NCBI GenBank assembly: GCA_963751355.1
Contig: CAVVVS010000113.1
Location: forward strand, 1 to 64,000
DNA: 64,000 nt
DNA from: CAVVVS01 sp963751355
Lineage (GTDB): Bacteria; Bacteroidota; Ignavibacteria; Ignavibacteriales; Ignavibacteriaceae
Reading direction: 5' to 3'
Shown here: piece by piece, positions 1 through 9,460 of the stretch
Numbering within the stretch: position 1 is the first letter of the stretch
How the letters are laid out: each line of letters starts with the position of its first letter
Translations under genes and position numbers: made by a program
Notes under the pieces: model-generated
Seen by the model: the letters and a program-made list of their open reading frames with translations, nothing else
What the model was told of the DNA's origin: nothing
The model's database searches: none

Positions 1-112
1 AACGCCGCTAACGGCTGAGTATAAAATCACTTTTTTCATATTGCTGTTCTAAACGTTAAGAATATTTTCCCGTTCCGAATTCATAAACTTCTTTTAATCT
101 GGCTCATATTTT

Positions 113-478
113 TTATTTGTAAAGAGTACTGTACAGAGCATCTTTTAGTTGTTCCAATCCGTCTTTTTTTAACAGGTAGTATTTTGCACCAAGATTTTTA
201 CATCTTTCTTCATACCTTTTATTTTCAAATTGAGTAAATACAATTACCGGAATATTTATATTATTTTTTTTCATTTTGGATAATACTTCAATTCCGTTTA
301 TATCCTTTAATCTTATATCCAGAATAATAACATCAGGATTTAATTCACTGATTAACGTAATTGCTTCTTTTCCGCTTTCAGTTTCGACAAGTATCTGAAG
401 TTTAGGCATTAACGAAATAATTTCGGCAATTTTTTTACGTATTTGTTCCTGATCTTCTATTATTAAACATTTATGCAT
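113..478 (-). CDS. Stand-alone response-regulator receiver protein (CheY-like)
   Basis: A single receiver domain of 121 residues with no output domain. The acidic pair IED near the N terminus, the phosphorylatable Asp in VIILDIRL (about residue 54), the Thr in VFTQ and the Lys in LLKKD are all present, so it should be phosphorylated normally. The open frame can extend four codons upstream to a TTG at 490, but the ATG giving MHKCLIIEDQ fits the family N terminus better. It lies 160 bp downstream of, and in the same direction as, a sensor kinase/NarL regulator pair, so it may be a second phosphoacceptor for that kinase or a phosphate sink (inference). A perfect 24-bp palindrome lies just upstream of its start and could regulate it. 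Confidence 0.85.
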   Translation of the reverse strand: MHKCLIIEDQEQIRKKIAEIISLMPKLQILVETESGKEAITLISELNPDVIILDIRLKDINGIEVLSKMKKNNINIPVIVFTQFENKRYEERCKNLGAKYYLLKKDGLEQLKDALYSTLYK

Positions 479-535
479 AACAGGAACCAAGTTCTTAAAA
501 AGGATGGAAATTGTATGTAGAGTTTTTCAGAAAAG

Positions 536-590
536 TTTTGTCGGATTAATCCGACAAAATAATTCCCTCAGAGGTAATAAGTTTGTCGGA
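536..590. promoter_or_regulatory. Perfect 24-bp palindrome plus a third half-site; candidate regulator operator
   Basis: Positions 536-559 form an exact palindrome made of TTTTGTCGGATT followed directly by its reverse complement. A third half-site, TTTGTCGGA, lies at 582-590. The array sits 58 bp upstream of the lone receiver gene and downstream of the NarL-type regulator gene, both on the minus strand. A dimeric helix-turn-helix regulator, possibly the neighbouring NarL-type protein, could bind here (inference). It could form a hairpin, but no convincing T-run follows on the minus strand, so a terminator is less likely. Confidence 0.5.
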
Positions 591-638
591 ATTTGCTTTT
601 TCAGAATAAAAACCAGCGGTGAAATAATATTTATCGAA

Positions 639-1268
639 CTATTCCAATAGTTTATTTTCAATTGCATATCGAATAATATCAGCATTGGAATGCAGGTTAA
701 GTTTTTCAATTATTCGCGTACGGTAAGTACTAACCGAACTGCTTCCGATATTAAGCTCATCGGCTATCTCTTTGATCTTTCTGCCGCGGGCAATTTTCAA
801 GAACACTGTCAGTTCCCTCTCGGAAAGTTTTTCGTGCGCTAAAGAAGATTCTTCTGTTTGAAATGAACCTGCTATTTCCTCGGCAATATTTTGCGAAATA
901 TATTTCCTTCCTTCCGAGACTTTTTGAATTGCTTTTAGCAATTCGTCGGATGAAACATTTTTTGTAACATAACCCGATGCATTAGCTTTTAAAGCCTTCA
1001 CAGCATATCTTTTTTCAGAATGCATACTAAGTATAATTACCGGCATTTCGGGTCGGATTGATTTAATCTCACTTAAAACTTCCAGACCGCGTTTACCCGG
1101 CAAACCAATATCTAACAAAATTAAATCAAATTCTTTGTCGAGTATCTCTCCCAATAATTTTTCACCTGATGAAACCTCATCAACTTCGGAAATTAAAGAA
1201 GTTTTGAGAAGAATGTCGCGTATCCCTTCACGAAACATTGCATGATCATCTGCAATAATTATTTTCAT
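639..1268 (-). CDS. NarL/FixJ-family response regulator with LuxR-type DNA-binding domain
   Basis: A 209-residue two-domain regulator. The receiver domain (about residues 1-120) carries the acidic DD pair in IIADDHA, the phosphoacceptor Asp53 in LILLDIGLPG, Ser in IILSMHS and Lys in YVTKNVS. The C-terminal LuxR-type helix-turn-helix starts near LSERELTVFLKIARG and includes the recognition-helix region SSSVSTYRTRIIEKL. It starts 7 bp after the stop of the upstream sensor kinase gene, so the two are almost certainly co-transcribed cognate partners. The controlled genes are unknown; the palindrome just downstream is a candidate target. Confidence 0.93.
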   Translation of the reverse strand: MKIIIADDHAMFREGIRDILLKTSLISEVDEVSSGEKLLGEILDKEFDLILLDIGLPGKRGLEVLSEIKSIRPEMPVIILSMHSEKRYAVKALKANASGYVTKNVSSDELLKAIQKVSEGRKYISQNIAEEIAGSFQTEESSLAHEKLSERELTVFLKIARGRKIKEIADELNIGSSSVSTYRTRIIEKLNLHSNADIIRYAIENKLLE

Positions 1269-1275
1269 ATAATTT

Positions 1276-3213
1276 TTAATTTATAGCGGAATTTTCATTA
1301 ATTAACGGAACCGAAATAGAAACAGTTGTTCCATTTTTTTTATTTCTAAAAATATTAAATACTCCGTTCCATTTATGAAGCCGTTCACGCATACCAATCA
1401 GCCCGATTGATTTTGTATCACTAATTTGTTTATCATCTATCCCTAAACCGTCATCAGCTATTATCATTTCAACCTGATTATCATCTATAGAAAAAGTTAC
1501 AATTACACATGCTGCCTTTGAGTGACGTACAACATTTGTGAGACTTTCCTGCAAAGTTCGAAAAATATCAAGCGACAAGTTTTTATCAATATCATTTTCA
1601 GCTGCGTTTAATTTTAAGGAACACTTGATAGAGGTTTTCTTTTGGAACTCTTCGCAGTACCAGTCAATCGCATCAACAAGTCCAAGGTCATCTAATAATT
1701 CGGGCCGCAATTCAGTGGATATCTGCTGAACTTTTTTTATTGTATTATCAACTCTCTTTAAAATGGGATTTAAAATGTTCGACTGTTCTGTATTTTGTTT
1801 TTTTAATTTGAACAAATCCATTTTTAATAAACTCAAGGCGCCGCCGAATTCATCATGAATTTCTGCCGCGACATATTTCCTTTCTTCCTCTCGTACCGTT
1901 TGCAGATGTGCCGAAAGATTCTTCAGTTCTTCAGTGCGGTGTATTAATTGGGATGTTCTTTCTTCAACTCTTTTTTCCAGGTCGCTCATACGGTAGCCCA
2001 GCGAATAAGACAAAATAATTGCCTCCCATAAAATACCAAGCTGAAAAGCATTCTCTGTCCAGAAATTATCCGGAAAAATATTATAGTTCCTTCCTATAAT
2101 AACACAAGCTCCAATCAATGATCCAAGCAACGCAAGGAGATAAAATCCCGAAAGTTTATATCCTTTTTTGATTGTAATTACAGAAATTATTAAACCCGAT
2201 ATAAAAGCTATTATGTTACCTGTTGAAAATATTGTAACATCAATACTCAACGGAAAGAAATATAATAACATGATGATAAACGCATAAGCAACAGCAAGAA
2301 CGCTTAACATCTTATAAACCGAAGGGAGATATTTTTTTGTTTGAAGGAAGTCCCTGGTAAGTAAGAGCCAAAAGAGTCCTATGCTGCTAACTGCTACCAT
2401 TTGAAGCATGTAATAATCACGTGTAAATATACTGCCGAAAAATTTTGTAAAGTATCCGTCATAAATAAATAAAAACGAAGCACACGCAAATACGTAGAGG
2501 ACGTAAAAGAGATAGGTTTTTTCTTTTATGGAAAAATAAAGAAAAGAGTTATATATAATTATCAGTAATAAAATTCCGAACATGATTCCATTAAAAAACA
2601 ATCTGACTGAATGCCGGTAAAAAAATGCGCGTATCGACATAATATGGAATCTAATTATAACGGGGGACGGAGTGGATATTCTTATGTAAAAAGTATTCAA
2701 CTTATCCTTTTGCACCGGGAGCTGAGAAACAAATTCGATATTGTGTATCGTTTTACGCTTCACAAATGAAATTAGTCCGGCTTTTTTTTCAATAAAATTG
2801 TTCCCTGAATTATCCCGGTAATATAACCGGACATCTTCAAGACCGGGATATTTATTAATAAGAAGCCAATTATCATTGAAATTTTCATTCTTGTTGTTCG
2901 AAGCATCAAGATCTTCCATTATGCTAAATCTTACCCAGTACACTGAACCGCCAAATCCATAATTTAGAGATCCCGAATTATTCTTAATAAACTTTGAGGA
3001 TAAACTGTTGGAAGATACATCTTCGATATTCAGTTTACCGGTTTTATCTATTAGAATTGAAATATGTTTATTGAGACTATATTCGTCTTTATTGTTTTGA
3101 ATAATTATTGGATTTTTAGAAACATGTATTTTCTGGAACGCATTTACTAATGAAGTAATGAAGAGTATTAGAATAATAGCATTATAGACAATTAGATATT
3201 TATTCTTTATCAA
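1276..3213 (-). CDS. Membrane sensor histidine kinase of the 7TM-DISM type (HisKA_3)
   Basis: A 645-residue sensor kinase. It has an N-terminal signal/anchor, an extracytoplasmic 7TMR-DISMED2-like domain (about residues 30-190; YWVRFSI and WLLINKYPGLEDVRLYYRD are typical), seven membrane segments (about 205-405), a coiled coil, the HisKA_3 phosphoacceptor helix with His453 in AAEIHDEFGGALS, and a C-terminal HATPase with the N box around LQESLTNVVRHS, the G1 box ADDGLGID and the G2 box GLIGMRERL. DISM domains are thought to bind carbohydrates or other small ligands. The start is a TTG codon; no in-frame ATG was found between it and the upstream stop. It pairs with the NarL-type regulator 7 bp downstream. 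Confidence 0.92.
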   Translation of the reverse strand: MIKNKYLIVYNAIILILFITSLVNAFQKIHVSKNPIIIQNNKDEYSLNKHISILIDKTGKLNIEDVSSNSLSSKFIKNNSGSLNYGFGGSVYWVRFSIMEDLDASNNKNENFNDNWLLINKYPGLEDVRLYYRDNSGNNFIEKKAGLISFVKRKTIHNIEFVSQLPVQKDKLNTFYIRISTPSPVIIRFHIMSIRAFFYRHSVRLFFNGIMFGILLLIIIYNSFLYFSIKEKTYLFYVLYVFACASFLFIYDGYFTKFFGSIFTRDYYMLQMVAVSSIGLFWLLLTRDFLQTKKYLPSVYKMLSVLAVAYAFIIMLLYFFPLSIDVTIFSTGNIIAFISGLIISVITIKKGYKLSGFYLLALLGSLIGACVIIGRNYNIFPDNFWTENAFQLGILWEAIILSYSLGYRMSDLEKRVEERTSQLIHRTEELKNLSAHLQTVREEERKYVAAEIHDEFGGALSLLKMDLFKLKKQNTEQSNILNPILKRVDNTIKKVQQISTELRPELLDDLGLVDAIDWYCEEFQKKTSIKCSLKLNAAENDIDKNLSLDIFRTLQESLTNVVRHSKAACVIVTFSIDDNQVEMIIADDGLGIDDKQISDTKSIGLIGMRERLHKWNGVFNIFRNKKNGTTVSISVPLINENSAIN

Positions 3214-3472
3214 ACCAGGACCTGCAGCAGTTTTAATTATCGTATAATAAATATCGATAAATTAAATGTCATTATTTTGTAAAAATTTAAATATTTATTG
3301 TAGCTCACACAGCTTTTTATCAGTAATAAATCGAAATAAGTGCAGAGTTGAAAAAGGCACAATTATATTTCTATTCTATTTTCCATAGGCCCTCATTAAT
3401 TCCAGCTCTGACTGGATGTGTGGTGAAATTCATGGCTTCATTGGATTTTTAATCATGCACGGTCGACTTAAG

Positions 3473-4312
3473 TTATTTCAAATATTTATCAAACCAATTT
3501 CTTCTGAGCAAGTCAACTTCTTTTCTTTGTCTTTTTAAAAAGTGATCACCGCCTTCAAATATTACCAATCTGTAAGGAATGTTTAATTCATAAAAGCGTT
3601 TTGCAATATCAATAGTTTGCAAAGGAGAGACGGTTTTATCATTTCCTCCGTGCAGTAAAAGATATGGAATTTTGGGGAGCTTTTTCACAAAATTTTGTGC
3701 GGAGCGTTTGTCTATTTCATGTTCAAAATTATTCTTTCCGATAATATTACGATATCGTTTAACACTGGAAGGGTTTGTTTCAATAAAATTTTGTAGACTG
3801 GAAATAGCTCCGCTCAGCACTGCACATTTAAAAGTTGAATTTTTTCTTAATGTAAGGTAAGTCATCATTCCGCCTCTGCTCCATCCTTCGATTCCCCACA
3901 ATTTTTTATTTGCCTGCGGAATCTCATCAGCCAGGGGAATAAGATTTATAATATCATTTATATCTGCTCCGCCGAGTTCCTCTTTACCTTCACCTCCGTC
4001 GTTGCCCCGGTACTGTGATGCAAGAACGACATATCCCCAACTTGCTATTTGTCCAAATATGCCTCTGGCATTGAACCTGTCAATTGCCCCGTTCTCCTGA
4101 AAGCCACCCCTGTTCCAGATTATACATGGATATTTTTTATCAATATTGTTTGGATAAGCAATATATCCTTTTACTTTTAATCCATCCGATAAGTAGGTGA
4201 TCTTTTCTACTTTTGTATTTTCGATTACTTCTTTTCCCCAGCCGCTTATTATCATGCGTGTTTGAGATTCGTTTAGATCTATTTTATCTCTTCCGATTAT
4301 TTTTGAAGCCAT
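3473..4312 (-). CDS. Alpha/beta hydrolase, prolyl oligopeptidase (S9)-like
   Basis: A 279-residue serine hydrolase without a signal peptide, probably cytoplasmic. The nucleophile elbow is GWSRGG with Ser145; the likely Asp is Asp225 in LLLHGGNDKTVSP and the likely His is His257 in FEGGDHFL, giving a complete triad in the usual order. The N-terminal strand pattern, with IIWNRGGFQE forming the oxyanion-hole region, resembles the catalytic domain of dipeptidyl/acylaminoacyl peptidases but lacks their propeller domain. It could therefore be an esterase or a small peptidase; the substrate cannot be told. It starts 22 bp after the lipoprotein gene on the same strand, so the two probably share a transcript. 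A second Met at residue 20 is a possible alternative start. Confidence 0.85.
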   Translation of the reverse strand: MASKIIGRDKIDLNESQTRMIISGWGKEVIENTKVEKITYLSDGLKVKGYIAYPNNIDKKYPCIIWNRGGFQENGAIDRFNARGIFGQIASWGYVVLASQYRGNDGGEGKEELGGADINDIINLIPLADEIPQANKKLWGIEGWSRGGMMTYLTLRKNSTFKCAVLSGAISSLQNFIETNPSSVKRYRNIIGKNNFEHEIDKRSAQNFVKKLPKIPYLLLHGGNDKTVSPLQTIDIAKRFYELNIPYRLVIFEGGDHFLKRQRKEVDLLRRNWFDKYLK

Positions 4313-4334
4313 CAGTTTAGTACTTTGTGATTTA

Positions 4335-4838
4335 TTAAATTATTTTAATAGTTATTATTTCATATCCATTTATCTCAAATTTACGTGCGGGAATCTTATT
4401 GATGTCTCCTTTTTTTACTTCATTGTAAATATCTCCTTCAAACCTTGTACCTGTTTGTAAACCGGGATAATATTCTTGCATATTCGGAAATAAATCTTTC
4501 GATGTAGGTGATAGAGTAAAGTTAAAATGTACGTCAATCAATTTGTTTACGGAAAGGGTAGAAGAATTACTGCCATAACCGATGATGGAATCAATTCGTA
4601 CGACTGCATTACACGGAACTTTTGAGCACGGACTTTTTGATGTACCTTTTTCAAGTGATGAATCGATCAAAACAATTGTACCAATTATTCTGCAATAACC
4701 GGGTGCAATTTGTTCATTTGCCCAATCTATTTTTGCCGGTGTTTTATTATTGGTAGCGGAATCTTTTTCAATATTATTGCTGCTGCAGCCGGAATAAATT
4801 AAGAGTAGAGCTACGGATAAAAGAGTGGATATTTTCAT
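4335..4838 (-). CDS. Predicted lipoprotein of unknown function
   Basis: A 167-residue protein starting MKISTLLSVALLLIYSGCSSN: a short basic n-region, a hydrophobic core and a lipobox ending in Cys18, so it is probably lipidated and held in the periplasm or outer membrane. The frame continues upstream to a GTG at 4853, but the ATG gives a normal signal peptide. The mature part contains two close cysteines (SPCSKVPC) and otherwise looks like a small beta-rich domain. I do not recognise a family. It is followed 22 bp later by the S9-like hydrolase gene. Confidence 0.75.
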   Translation of the reverse strand: MKISTLLSVALLLIYSGCSSNNIEKDSATNNKTPAKIDWANEQIAPGYCRIIGTIVLIDSSLEKGTSKSPCSKVPCNAVVRIDSIIGYGSNSSTLSVNKLIDVHFNFTLSPTSKDLFPNMQEYYPGLQTGTRFEGDIYNEVKKGDINKIPARKFEINGYEIITIKII

Positions 4839-4942
4839 TTGGTTGAGACTCACTTATTATATATCTTAATGGATGAAAAACATATCAATAAAAATAATAT
4901 TATATGTACAATTAAATGTTCGCTAAGTGAGTCACAATTTAA

Positions 4943-7684
4943 TTATTTTAAAAGAATCATTTTCTTGGTTTGTAAAAAATTTCCCGATCTCAAAGTATAA
5001 AAATAAATCCCGCTCGCTAAATTTACAGCATTGAAAGTTATGCTATGTTTGCCAGCACTTTTTATTCCCGATATCAAAGTTTTTATCTTATTTCCGTTAA
5101 TGTCAAAAATGCTTAAGGAAACAAAACCTGCATGCGGGAGATCAAAATCAATTGTAGTGGATGGATTAAACGGATTCGGATAATTTTGCGATAATGAATA
5201 TGACGCCGGAATGCTGGATGAAACATCTTGTACTCCGACAGTAGAAATATTTGAAGAATAAATACCGTTTCCGTGTGTAGCGACCACAACCTTTCCGTCG
5301 GTAGTTCGTGTTCGAACCATTGTGCAAACTATATTCCCGATTGTGTTGCTTCCTTCCTGTGCCCAAGTAGTGGAGGTTCCATTTAATTTAGTAGTAGAAT
5401 ATAATCCTGCACTTGTAGCTACAAAATAATAAGTAATGCCGTTACCGTCCAAAATAGAAGCCCATCTGCAGGAGGGACCAGCGCCCGTACCGTCGGGATG
5501 TTGTTCAAGATTTCCTGCAACATCATTCCATGTACTGCCGCCGTCACTTGTATAATAAAGACTGATTACCTTGTAATTAGAAAATACAATCATGACTTTG
5601 TTTGCATCAGAGGGATCTACCGCAATACAGTTCAAATATGCGCTGGAAGGAAGCCCTTTCCCTGACCAAATATTAACCGGGCTAGGATCGCCGCTGTTTG
5701 CTCCGTTGACGCGATAAATTTTACCTGAGACCGTACCGAAATACAAAATGTTACCCGGGTTTTTTGAAATACCTAGTGCTGTTATAGCCTCGCCGGCAAT
5801 ACCGGTATTTGCCATTGGCAGCCAATTTACAGAAGTTGGGCTTTGGGAATAATCGGGTATAGCGGTAAGATTACTGTTTCGCCATACACTATCGCCTGCA
5901 GCCATATACATCATGCTGTTATTATTCGGATCCAAAACGTAAGGAGTAACAAATAAAAAATTTGAAGCATTCTTTGGCTTGATTAGTGTCCAAACCCAGT
6001 TGTTTGTGTTGTTCAAATTCAACCTAAGTGCACCACCATTTTGGGTTTCAATATAGTAGTACGATTTATTATTAGCTATCGCTGTTACACCGCCGTCTCC
6101 GCCAAAACCCCAATCAAACCAATTTGAGGGTGTTTTAGATGAGTTTACAAACTGATTACCGTTATCCTGCATCCCTCCGATTAATACATTATCACCCGAT
6201 GCAGACTCGTCCATGGCAACACTGTAAAATTGGGATGTAATATAACCGATATCTGATTTTGTCCATGTTACAGTATATGCGGTTACATCGGTAGTTTTAC
6301 TTATACCGCCGTCGGTTCCTGAGTAGACAATTTTGGGATTTGAAGGAAGGAACACGAGTGAATGTTGGTCGGCGTGCTGGTTGGAGTATTGTGAAACATC
6401 GTTGTTTCTAGAATAACCGCCTATCCAATCTAGTGAAGAAATATTCGATGAAAATCCATCTGTGGAACGGTATAAATTTGTTCCCCCAATTATTACAAAA
6501 TTCGGATCGTCAGGCTTTACTTTTATTAAAAGATCATAAGAACCCTGGGAATCGAAATCACCGACTTTACCTCCGAAAGCGGGTATATATGCAGACCGGT
6601 TACTCCATGGCGTAGCAGCACCGACCGTATATTTCCATAAACTATGCCCTAGCGTTCCCGAACCTGGCGTTTCAGCTAAAAAATATACTTGTTTTTCGTC
6701 CGAAGGAGCGGCGTTCAGAACAATTCTGTGATATGTTGAAGGAAATCCGGCAGGTGTTATATTTTGAAAACTACCTTTAGTGCCAGTAGTCGATTTCCAT
6801 ATACCGCCGTTCGATCCGGCATCGCTGCTCAGGGTTGCATAGACCACACCGCTTTTTGTAACAAAAACGTCAGCAAAGGTACCGTTTTGCAAATCGCCCA
6901 AAACCGGGTTCCAAGTAGTACCGCCGTCGGTCGAACGTTCGATTCCACCATAAACGGCAGCATAAACAACAGCCTTTGAAGTATCGGAAGGATCGGTTGC
7001 AAGATTCCAAACTATATCAAAGTCACCTTCAAATGTTTGGGGAGTGTTTGATGTAGTTGAAGGAAGTAATTTCCAAGTTAGTCCGTCATCGGTAGATTTA
7101 TAAATGCCGTTACCCAGATAAAAAGCTCCGTGTCCGCTTGCGGAATTTCCACGATATTCGCCCGTACCGTAATAAAATGTGTTTGTGTGTCCCGCTCGTG
7201 TATCCTGAGCAATGCAGGTTGCACTTTGTAATTGTTCGGAACCGGTTGTTTTTATCCAGGTTTTTCCGCTGTCGGTCGTTCTCCACATCCCGCCGGAGAC
7301 ACCACCTGCGAGTATAATGTTTTCGTTTGAGGCATCGATGGCGAGAGCCCTGGTACGTCCTCCCTGGTTATCAGGTCCCACTTGATTCCAGGCAAGTGAT
7401 TGAACCGTACGGCTGTCTTTTTGAAGTTTCAGCTCTTCAACGGACGGGAGTGTTTTAGTGTACTCCAATTCCAATTGTCTTATGTTACGAGGGATTTTTC
7501 CTGTTGCAGGATCTTTCAGCATATTAAATTCGTATTCATATCTGCCCTGAAGATCTTCGCCGTTTCCTTCCGGATGAGTTTCGCTGGTTTCCGCTTTAAA
7601 ATAAACATGCTCTTGTTTTGAACTTTGTGAAACGAGTAGAAATGTTCCTGCTGAAATTATTAAACTAATGAATAAATATTTCAT
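4943..7684 (-). CDS. T9SS-exported BNR/sortilin-like beta-propeller protein
   Basis: A 913-residue secreted protein: an N-terminal signal (MKYLFISLIISAGTFLLVSQ), a long beta-propeller region with repeated Asp-box motifs (for example TTDSGKTW, STDDGLTW, STDGGTTW and TSDGGSTW), and a C-terminal T9SS sorting domain beginning SLSQNYPNPFNPSTTI and ending TKKMILLK. The family (sialidase/VPS10-like BNR proteins) includes many surface proteins of Bacteroidota and Ignavibacteria; a few are glycan hydrolases, but no sialidase catalytic site is evident. It is monocistronic, with no close neighbour on its strand. It is expected at the cell surface or released; its function is unknown. Confidence 0.88.
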   Translation of the reverse strand: MKYLFISLIISAGTFLLVSQSSKQEHVYFKAETSETHPEGNGEDLQGRYEYEFNMLKDPATGKIPRNIRQLELEYTKTLPSVEELKLQKDSRTVQSLAWNQVGPDNQGGRTRALAIDASNENIILAGGVSGGMWRTTDSGKTWIKTTGSEQLQSATCIAQDTRAGHTNTFYYGTGEYRGNSASGHGAFYLGNGIYKSTDDGLTWKLLPSTTSNTPQTFEGDFDIVWNLATDPSDTSKAVVYAAVYGGIERSTDGGTTWNPVLGDLQNGTFADVFVTKSGVVYATLSSDAGSNGGIWKSTTGTKGSFQNITPAGFPSTYHRIVLNAAPSDEKQVYFLAETPGSGTLGHSLWKYTVGAATPWSNRSAYIPAFGGKVGDFDSQGSYDLLIKVKPDDPNFVIIGGTNLYRSTDGFSSNISSLDWIGGYSRNNDVSQYSNQHADQHSLVFLPSNPKIVYSGTDGGISKTTDVTAYTVTWTKSDIGYITSQFYSVAMDESASGDNVLIGGMQDNGNQFVNSSKTPSNWFDWGFGGDGGVTAIANNKSYYYIETQNGGALRLNLNNTNNWVWTLIKPKNASNFLFVTPYVLDPNNNSMMYMAAGDSVWRNSNLTAIPDYSQSPTSVNWLPMANTGIAGEAITALGISKNPGNILYFGTVSGKIYRVNGANSGDPSPVNIWSGKGLPSSAYLNCIAVDPSDANKVMIVFSNYKVISLYYTSDGGSTWNDVAGNLEQHPDGTGAGPSCRWASILDGNGITYYFVATSAGLYSTTKLNGTSTTWAQEGSNTIGNIVCTMVRTRTTDGKVVVATHGNGIYSSNISTVGVQDVSSSIPASYSLSQNYPNPFNPSTTIDFDLPHAGFVSLSIFDINGNKIKTLISGIKSAGKHSITFNAVNLASGIYFYTLRSGNFLQTKKMILLK

Positions 7685-8130
7685 GATGAACCTTTGTTAA
7701 ATATTAGTAAGCACATCTGTATGGTAGTAGTTTTCCATATCGTATTATTTTAATGCATACCGGTAAGAATTCCATTTTTCATTATGACTTGTAAATCTAA
7801 TATACTTAAGAAAACAGTATTAATATAATCCAATATCTTATTTGAAAGATAATAAATTAAAAATAAATGCTAACTAAAATATAATAATTACTGCATAAAA
7901 GAGCTCCCTTTATATCCAATGAAAAGAATTATGAACTAAAATTTATATTTTTGCATGAATTATGCGTTATAAATTATGCTTTTATCTTCTCTAGTCAAGG
8001 AAAATTTTTAAGATATTACGAAAGAAGATATCCCGGTATTCAAAGGGGATTGATTTAAAATATATGATCGAAGATATATTATTAATAAAATTAAATTTTT
8101 ATTTTAGCGCAGGTTTAAATGGAATAATCT
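7685..8130. other. Divergent intergenic region, no gene seen
   Basis: A 446-bp very AT-rich spacer between the minus-strand BNR protein and the plus-strand DUF192 gene; promoters for both should lie here. The only repeat noticed is a direct repeat AATTATGC at 7958-7965 and 7972-7979 (14-bp phase). No open frame of interest was found. Confidence 0.6.
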
Positions 8131-8691
8131 ATGTCGAAGCAAAAAAAATTGAAGATGACTCAAAAGGTTGAAAAGAAACCGGTGTATACTAAAATAATAA
8201 TTGCCGTTTTATTTGTTGCCGTAATATTATTTTTAGTCATTTCTAACATTATTAAAAACAAACCCGAGGATCAGGATTATGTATTCAAGAAACAAGGAGA
8301 ACTTACGTTATTAACTCCCGATAACCAGGTTAAAGCAAAAATTGATGTACAATTTGCAGATAATGAATTTGACAGGGAATTGGGTTTAATGTACAGGAAA
8401 AAAATGCAGGAAAACCAGGGAATGCTGTTTATATTTCCTCAGTCGAGTATTCAGACATTCTGGATGAGAAATACATTCATTTCATTAGATATGGTATTCA
8501 TCAATTCCAATAAAAAGATTGTCACGATCAGAAGAAATACAACCCGATTATCGGATAAAACTTATGCATCAACCGAACCTGCCAAGTACGTTCTTGAAGT
8601 TGTAGCCGGGTTTTGTAATAAATTTAACATACATGTTGGCGATGAGGTAAACTGGACAAGAAGTAAGTCCAGTTTAACAATACATGACTGA
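8131..8691 (+). CDS. DUF192 family membrane-anchored protein
   Basis: A 186-residue protein. After a basic cytoplasmic tail there is one membrane segment (about residues 23-43), and the rest is a DUF192 domain on the outer side. The family hallmarks are clear: ELGLMYRKKMQENQGMLF, then TFWMRNTFISLDMVFI, and the closing VLEVVAGFCNKFNIHVGDEV. DUF192 proteins are widespread periplasmic proteins of uncertain biochemical role. The gene stands alone and converges on gmhA. Confidence 0.9.
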   Translation: MSKQKKLKMTQKVEKKPVYTKIIIAVLFVAVILFLVISNIIKNKPEDQDYVFKKQGELTLLTPDNQVKAKIDVQFADNEFDRELGLMYRKKMQENQGMLFIFPQSSIQTFWMRNTFISLDMVFINSNKKIVTIRRNTTRLSDKTYASTEPAKYVLEVVAGFCNKFNIHVGDEVNWTRSKSSLTIHD

Positions 8692-8809
8692 TTTGCGAAG
8701 TTAGGTTCAGCCATAGATTTTTTTAGATATGAAATTCTCCTGCAGTAAAGATTGCATGTTCACTGCCGAAATTATAAATAAGAAAAAAGTCGAGAAGAGG
8801 ACATTTACT

Positions 8810-9412
8810 CTATCCGTTGCCGTATAATTCGTTTTCGACCAGTTCACAAATTATATGCGCAACTGTAATGTGTCCTTCCTGTATTCTTTGTGTATTAGCT
8901 GAAGGAATGGTGATGGGAATATCGACCAGGTGTTTAAGTTTTCCTCCGCTGCCTCCCAGAAATCCGATAACTTTCATACCTTTCACTTTTGCGGTATCTA
9001 CAGCTTTTATCACGTTCGGTGAATTACCGCTGGTTGATATTGCTAAAAGGACATCTCCATCATTGCCGAGTCCTTCCACATTTCGGGCGAATACATTTTC
9101 GAAGCCAATATCATTTCCGCCTGCCGTTAAATTTGAAGTATCTGTAGTTAGTGCAATCGCCGGTAACGCCGGACGGTTAATATGGTGGCTTAACCTAATC
9201 ATCAATTCTGTTGCAATATGCTGACAATCGGCTGCGCTTCCCCCGTTACCGCAAAGAAGCAGTTTCCCGTTATTTTGATATGCTTTCGTTAATAAATCAA
9301 CTGCAGAAAGTATATCGTTTGAACATTCATTCTGAATTTTTATTTTGGTTTCCGAACTCTCAACAAGTGAATCGGCTATAAATTTCTTTTTGTCCAAGTT
9401 GTTGTCTTTCAA
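8810..9412 (-). CDS. gmhA: Sedoheptulose-7-phosphate isomerase (phosphoheptose isomerase)
   Basis: A 200-residue SIS-domain enzyme, normal length for GmhA, which converts sedoheptulose 7-phosphate to glycero-manno-heptose 7-phosphate, the first step towards ADP-heptose for LPS cores or glycans. Diagnostic segments are LLCGNGGSAADCQHIATEL (Ser59, His65, Glu69), the phosphate-binding STSGNSPN (about 126-133) and the C-terminal IQEGHITVAHIICE with a metal-ligand His. There is no ATG near the N terminus; an in-frame TGA lies two codons upstream of a TTG, which I take as the start. The gene follows the GGGP synthase gene by 48 bp, so they may be co-transcribed. Confidence 0.9.
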   Translation of the reverse strand: MKDNNLDKKKFIADSLVESSETKIKIQNECSNDILSAVDLLTKAYQNNGKLLLCGNGGSAADCQHIATELMIRLSHHINRPALPAIALTTDTSNLTAGGNDIGFENVFARNVEGLGNDGDVLLAISTSGNSPNVIKAVDTAKVKGMKVIGFLGGSGGKLKHLVDIPITIPSANTQRIQEGHITVAHIICELVENELYGNG

Positions 9413-9460
9413 ATTTCAAAGATTAATGAAATAAATTATAAAACTAAAAAACTCTTTTGT

